Made by a program: the position numbers and the translations under genes
The notes under the pieces: model-generated
Database searches by the model: none
Told to the model about the DNA's origin: nothing
The model's input: only the letters and a program-made list of their open reading frames with translations
Assembly (NCBI GenBank): GCA_023441125.1
Contig: JAEZQV010000426.1
Location: forward strand, 1 to 14,246
DNA: 14,246 nucleotides
From: Bacillota bacterium
GTDB taxonomy: Bacteria > Bacillota_C > Negativicutes > Sporomusales > Sporomusaceae
Direction: 5' to 3'
In this document: in pieces, positions 11,294-14,246 of the stretch
Position numbering within the stretch: the first letter of the stretch is position 1
Layout: the number at the start of each line of letters is the position of its first letter

Positions 11294-12322
11294 TTATTTC
11301 GCACTTTCGATAATATCGCTGAATCTGGCAAGATAACTGAAATCATTTACCCCGCCTCTTGCTTCCGCTTCTTTAACGAGTTCCACGACTTTGTCATTGA
11401 ACGGTGTGGGGATGCCGCACTTGCGTCCGCCCCGGCACACAACGCCGTTGATATAGTCGATTTCCGTCTTTTTGCCTTTCTCCAGGTCCTGCAGCATGCT
11501 GGCTTTGTTATTATGACGGCCCCATACTTTTTTATAAAAATCCATTTTGGCGGGGATTTCCGCTTTAGTATTCAGCTCGAGAAATTCAAAATCCGAGCCC
11601 TGCATTTCCACCATGCGATACCCCAGCCCGTGGCAAACCTTGATAACCTCATCGGCAATATGCGCTACGCAAACCATAGCCTGAGGATTGGCCAGCACCT
11701 CGCTGAACGTACCGTTGAGAGCAGCCGACATGCCGCTGAAGGTAGAGTTCATCAATAATTTAGTATACCGGATGCCCATCAGGTTCGTCAGTATCGTTGT
11801 CCCGCCGGCGCTGCTGAGAACTTCTTTTACTTTCTCCAGCCGCGGGCGGATTACTCCGTCTATCTCGCCAATCTCGAAAGCAAATTTTTCTACGGCCTCC
11901 ATCGTGGAGGTAAGCTCGGACACACCTGGTTTAAGCCAGGTGGCGCCAAAACCGACAGCGCCGCCAATGGTTCGCTCTTTGCCCACATAGGCTGCCACCG
12001 CTTCTTCCGGGACACCGTTTTGCAGCGTGCAGACAACACTGTCGGCGTGCAGGTGGGGCAGGAGTTTGGGCAGGGCTACCTCATTAGCCGTTTGCTTGGT
12101 CAATAAGAGTACAAGATCATAGGTGCCGGTCATTTCCTCCGGCGTCAGCGCCTTGACCGGCTGGTGCATCTCCAGAAAACCGGTTACGGTAGCGCCATTA
12201 TTATTGAGTGCAGCCACATTTTCTGTAAATGAATCAATGAGATCTACCTGCCGGCCATTCTTGGTCATGCGGGCGCCAATGATAATACCAAGTGCGCCTG
12301 CGCCTAAAATTGCTGTTCTCAT
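11294..12322 (-). CDS. ketopantoate reductase-like (ApbA/PanE family) dehydrogenase
   Basis: This is a 342-residue NAD(P)-dependent oxidoreductase. The Rossmann motif GAGALG lies at 7-12. LTK with K76, the QNG loop (101-103), and the second-domain K188 and N192 (YTKLLMNS) correspond to catalytic and substrate-binding residues of ketopantoate reductases. It is longer than typical PanE (about 300). GGGGAAAG precedes the ATG at 12322, and the upstream open frame overlaps the previous gene. The operon contains no other pantothenate gene, so I infer that it oxidises a beta-hydroxy acid to the beta-keto acid used by the BKACE enzyme rather than making pantoate. It starts 22 bases after the BKACE stop. 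Confidence 0.88.
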   Translation of the reverse strand: MRTAILGAGALGIIIGARMTKNGRQVDLIDSFTENVAALNNNGATVTGFLEMHQPVKALTPEEMTGTYDLVLLLTKQTANEVALPKLLPHLHADSVVCTLQNGVPEEAVAAYVGKERTIGGAVGFGATWLKPGVSELTSTMEAVEKFAFEIGEIDGVIRPRLEKVKEVLSSAGGTTILTNLMGIRYTKLLMNSTFSGMSAALNGTFSEVLANPQAMVCVAHIADEVIKVCHGLGYRMVEMQGSDFEFLELNTKAEIPAKMDFYKKVWGRHNNKASMLQDLEKGKKTEIDYINGVVCRGGRKCGIPTPFNDKVVELVKEAEARGGVNDFSYLARFSDIIESAK

Positions 12323-12344
12323 GTGTGCTTTCCCCCAGTTTCTG

Positions 12345-13274
12345 TTAATAGTTGACTTTGTCGCTACCTTTAAGAGCAAGAATTTGCCGGGCTTCATCCG
12401 CATTGGCAATTTCCAGGCCGAGCCGCTCGGCAATCTCTTTAATTTGAATAACTTGTTCCGCACTTGACTTTGCCAACACGCCGGGTTTTAGGTACAGATT
12501 ATCCTCCAGACCGACGCGGGCGTTCCCCCCCATAGCCAGGGCCGCGGTAACCAGCGGAAATTGAGCCTTGCCCGCGGCTGCACAGGACCAGACAAAGTCG
12601 CCGATTTGTTCGCGGGCTGTCTTAACCAGGTACACGAGGTTGTCAACCGTCGCCGGAATTCCGCCCAGGATGCCCATGACAAACTGGAGATACACCGGTT
12701 TTTGCACTAAGCCTTTTTTCATGAAATAAGCAATGTTATTGATCATGCCTACGTCATACACCTCGAACTCGGGGCGTATTCCGTGCTCATTCATCGTTTT
12801 CAAGTAATACTCCAGCCCGGTAAAGGTGTTGGTGAACACCAGTTCATTGGTGCGCTTGAGGTAAGGAATCTCCCAGTCGTACTTGGGGTTTTCCAGCTTG
12901 GCGGCAAGATCGGCAAATACAAAGTTTACCGAGCCGGCATTGCAGGAAGCCAACTCCGGTTTCAGCTCGGTTGCGGGCGCGAGACGTTGCTCGGAAGACA
13001 TCCAGACGGCGCCGCCGGTGGTAATACAAACGACCGCATTACACTGCGCTTTGATCGCAGATACGATGTCCTTCATAATGGCCAGATCCGGGGTTGGGCT
13101 GCCGTCCTTTGGATCTCTGGCATGAATATGGACGACCGCGGCGCCGGCCTGATAGGCAGCTACGGCATCCTTAATAATTTCTTCCGGGGTCGCAGGAAAA
13201 TAGGGACTCAAACTGGGAGTATGGGTTGCTCCGGTAATCGCAGCAGTGATAATAATTTTGTTTTGTTTAAGCAT
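12345..13274 (-). CDS. beta-keto acid cleavage enzyme (BKACE/DUF849, Kce-like)
   Basis: This is a 309-residue TIM-barrel enzyme of the BKACE family. Members use Zn to cleave a beta-keto acid with acetyl-CoA, giving acetoacetate and a new acyl-CoA; 3-keto-5-aminohexanoate cleavage in lysine fermentation is the type reaction. The Zn ligands H49 and H51 are in VVHIHARDP, and E257 lies in RVGLEDNLY, whose R253 and D258 match the catalytic Arg and Asp of Kce by spacing. FEVYDVGM at 170-177 probably holds the conserved glutamate. GGAGGAG lies 5 nt before the ATG. As first gene after the sigma-54 promoter it probably defines the pathway. The other lysine-fermentation genes are absent here, so another substrate, such as a carnitine-like or simple beta-keto acid, is quite possible. 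Confidence 0.93.
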   Translation of the reverse strand: MLKQNKIIITAAITGATHTPSLSPYFPATPEEIIKDAVAAYQAGAAVVHIHARDPKDGSPTPDLAIMKDIVSAIKAQCNAVVCITTGGAVWMSSEQRLAPATELKPELASCNAGSVNFVFADLAAKLENPKYDWEIPYLKRTNELVFTNTFTGLEYYLKTMNEHGIRPEFEVYDVGMINNIAYFMKKGLVQKPVYLQFVMGILGGIPATVDNLVYLVKTAREQIGDFVWSCAAAGKAQFPLVTAALAMGGNARVGLEDNLYLKPGVLAKSSAEQVIQIKEIAERLGLEIANADEARQILALKGSDKVNY

Positions 13275-13375
13275 ATAAACTCCTCCACATAGTAATTTAG
13301 TGATCGCGCGGGAGGAAGATTAAGTTCTGAACCTCACTCCCCATTACTCCTTTCTTCTGATCAGTCAGAATATAT

Positions 13376-13391
13376 TGCAAAAGGCGTGCCA
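13376..13391 (-). promoter_or_regulatory. sigma-54 (-24/-12) promoter of the catabolic operon
   Basis: Minus strand TGGCACG (13391 to 13385), 4 nt (CCTT), TTGCA (13380 to 13376). This is an exact match to the sigma-54 consensus. The expected start near 13365 gives a leader of about 90 nt before the BKACE gene. The neighbouring activator and upstream palindromes complete the system. Confidence 0.93.
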
Positions 13392-13515
13392 AAGCTGCGA
13401 AGGCGCTCAATCTCATAAACCGTGCAACGGCTCCCGCCTGCGAGAGTACTGATAAATAAGGCGAAACCGGCCTGTATAGCCAAAGAAATACTCGCCCCTA
13501 AAACAAAATCAGAAT

Positions 13516-13533
13516 TGTAAGTATATACTGACA
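13516..13533. promoter_or_regulatory. enhancer site A for the sigma-54 activator
   Basis: TGTAAGTATATACTGACA, an imperfect palindrome with the same TGTAAGT half-site as the longer palindrome at 13589-13622. It lies about 150 bp upstream of the predicted start. Confidence 0.5.
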
Positions 13534-13588
13534 CTACTTGCTGAAACGATTGCCCGTTACTTTTACTACTCCTGATTTTGAAGCGTAT

Positions 13589-13622
13589 AGAGACAGTGTA
13601 AGTATCCACTTACACTGTCTCT
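13589..13622. promoter_or_regulatory. enhancer site B: perfect 15-bp inverted repeat
   Basis: AGAGACAGTGTAAGT (13589-13603) and its exact reverse complement (13608-13622) with a 4-bp spacer. No U-tract flanks it, so it is better read as a DNA-binding palindrome for the Fis-type helix-turn-helix of the adjacent activator, about 225-255 bp upstream of the start. A further half-site ACTTACACT follows at 13627-13635. Confidence 0.75.
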
Positions 13623-13727
13623 GCGTACTTACACTATTCAGTTCTACCGACGTTTCGCCGGTCTTAAAGGACGCAAATCTTTCAGAAACCGCCTTTATAC
13701 CGCTGGAATCCTGCCGTATAACAGCAC

Positions 13728-13765
13728 AAAAAAAGACAGTGCAAGTAAAATACTCACACTGTCTC
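13728..13765 (-). terminator. terminator of the sigma-54 activator gene built from the enhancer palindrome
   Basis: GACAGTGCAAGTA (13735-13747) pairs with TACTCACACTGTC (13751-13763), two positions off perfect. On the minus strand it is followed by TTTTTTT and lies 17 bases after the activator stop. The arms repeat site B nearly exactly, so it is both a likely terminator and a third activator site. Within 13275-13781 no coding gene is supported. Confidence 0.75.
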
Positions 13766-13781
13766 TATATACACTGCTTTT

Positions 13782-14246
13782 TTAACTTGTTATACCGAGA
13801 CGATGCATCTTCTGATAAAGCAGCGGCCGGGCAATTCCCAGCAATTCTGCGGCCTTCTTTTTATTGCCCTTGGTAGCCTGGAGAGCATTCAGAATAACCT
13901 CTTTTTCGCCCGCCGCTTTTGCATCCTGAATGCTCCTGCCGGCAGTTGGCCTGCCTTTGCTGCGTATCCGCGGCAGCAGCCACTCAAAATGAACCGGCTG
14001 CAGGGTGGTGGAACTGCAGAGATTGATAGCCCTTTCCACCGCGTGTTCCAGTTCGCGGATATTTCCCGGCCAGTCGTACTCCATAAGCAGCGCCATAGCC
14101 TCAGCATCAACAGCAACAACGCCTAAGCCAGCCTGTTCCCCGTATTTTTTCGTAAACTTTTTTACCAGCAGGGGGATATCCGACTTTCTTTCGCGCAGTG
14201 GCGCAACCTTAATGGGGATGACGTTCAGCCGGTAGTACAAATCGGC
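13782..14246 (-). CDS. sigma-54-dependent activator (C-terminal part; runs off the window)
   Basis: Only the last 155 residues are inside; the frame is open to the window edge and begins ADLYYRLNV. Visible are the end of the AAA+ domain (RLNVIPIKVAPLRERKSDIPLL), the WPGNIREL signature (YDWPGNIRELEHAVERAI), and a C-terminal Fis-type helix-turn-helix (GNKKKAAELLGIARPLLYQKMHRLGI). Proteins of this NtrC class bind enhancers and use ATP to open sigma-54 promoters. The input domain that would name the inducer, and the GAFTGA loop, lie outside. It is encoded directly upstream of the sigma-54 promoter in the same direction, with palindromic sites between, so it almost certainly controls the BKACE operon. 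Confidence 0.93.
   Translation of the reverse strand, partial: ADLYYRLNVIPIKVAPLRERKSDIPLLVKKFTKKYGEQAGLGVVAVDAEAMALLMEYDWPGNIRELEHAVERAINLCSSTTLQPVHFEWLLPRIRSKGRPTAGRSIQDAKAAGEKEVILNALQATKGNKKKAAELLGIARPLLYQKMHRLGITS

Noticed and set aside
12488..13292. Long open frames on both strands within the BKACE gene
   Set aside because: They are shadows of the BKACE frame; only that frame has family motifs and a ribosome site.
13297..13344. Possible 15-residue leader peptide (ATG at 13344) in the BKACE operon leader
   Set aside because: AGGAG is only about 2 nt from the ATG, too close for efficient initiation, and the peptide has no codon bias suggesting attenuation.
13361..13609. 82-residue minus-strand frame
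   Set aside because: It contains the sigma-54 promoter and an enhancer palindrome and has no ribosome site.

Overview
The window looks like chromosomal DNA from an anaerobic, Gram-positive-type bacterium (Bacillota), and I lean towards the Negativicutes/Sporomusaceae. This is inferred from strong GGAGG-type ribosome sites, canonical sigma-A promoters with U-rich terminators, a mid-range base composition, an iron-sulfur flavoprotein, a Rex-like operator and a CoA-transferase fermentation operon under sigma-54 control. No rRNA, tRNA, CRISPR, insertion sequence or phage gene is visible.

Region 1 (1-3050, minus strand) reads as one gene set: a four-helix membrane protein with a His/Met-rich tail, an OmpR-type response regulator, its histidine kinase (8-base overlap) and a small HesB/IscA-like protein. 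The kinase has a methionine-rich extracytoplasmic loop. The membrane protein promoter carries three copies of TTCTTCA spaced exactly 11 bp, the usual layout of an OmpR/PhoB-type operator, so autoregulated metal sensing is a reasonable hypothesis.

Region 2 (3070-7600) is unusually rich in small genes. It holds a two-gene operon of 45- and 44-residue proteins, a secreted His/Arg-rich protein, a Cys-Pro tetrapeptide-repeat protein, a secreted PDZ protein, an iron-sulfur flavoprotein, two paralogous 42-residue membrane proteins and a 57-residue protein. Among these lie three similar minus-strand modules. Each has a TTCTAAA half-site exactly 28 nt before the -10 box (a second copy 11 bp closer in two modules), a -10 box, 55-78 nt of non-coding sequence, and a near-identical CCCGG...CCGGG terminator. 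I read them as a family of three co-regulated small RNAs; this is the most novel feature of the window.

Region 3 (7680-8360, minus) holds a hypothetical 69-residue protein and a short cytoplasmic-looking YkuD-fold protein.

Region 4 (8514-14246, minus) is a catabolic operon: BKACE-family beta-keto acid cleavage enzyme, ketopantoate-reductase-like dehydrogenase, GntP permease, and CoA-transferase alpha and beta subunits. A consensus -24/-12 promoter precedes it, with palindromic enhancer sites further upstream and the C-terminal part of a sigma-54 activator beyond. The likely logic is: import a hydroxy acid, oxidise it to a beta-keto acid, cleave it with acetyl-CoA to acetoacetate plus an acyl-CoA, and capture the acetoacetate as acetoacetyl-CoA. 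The substrate cannot be read from sequence.
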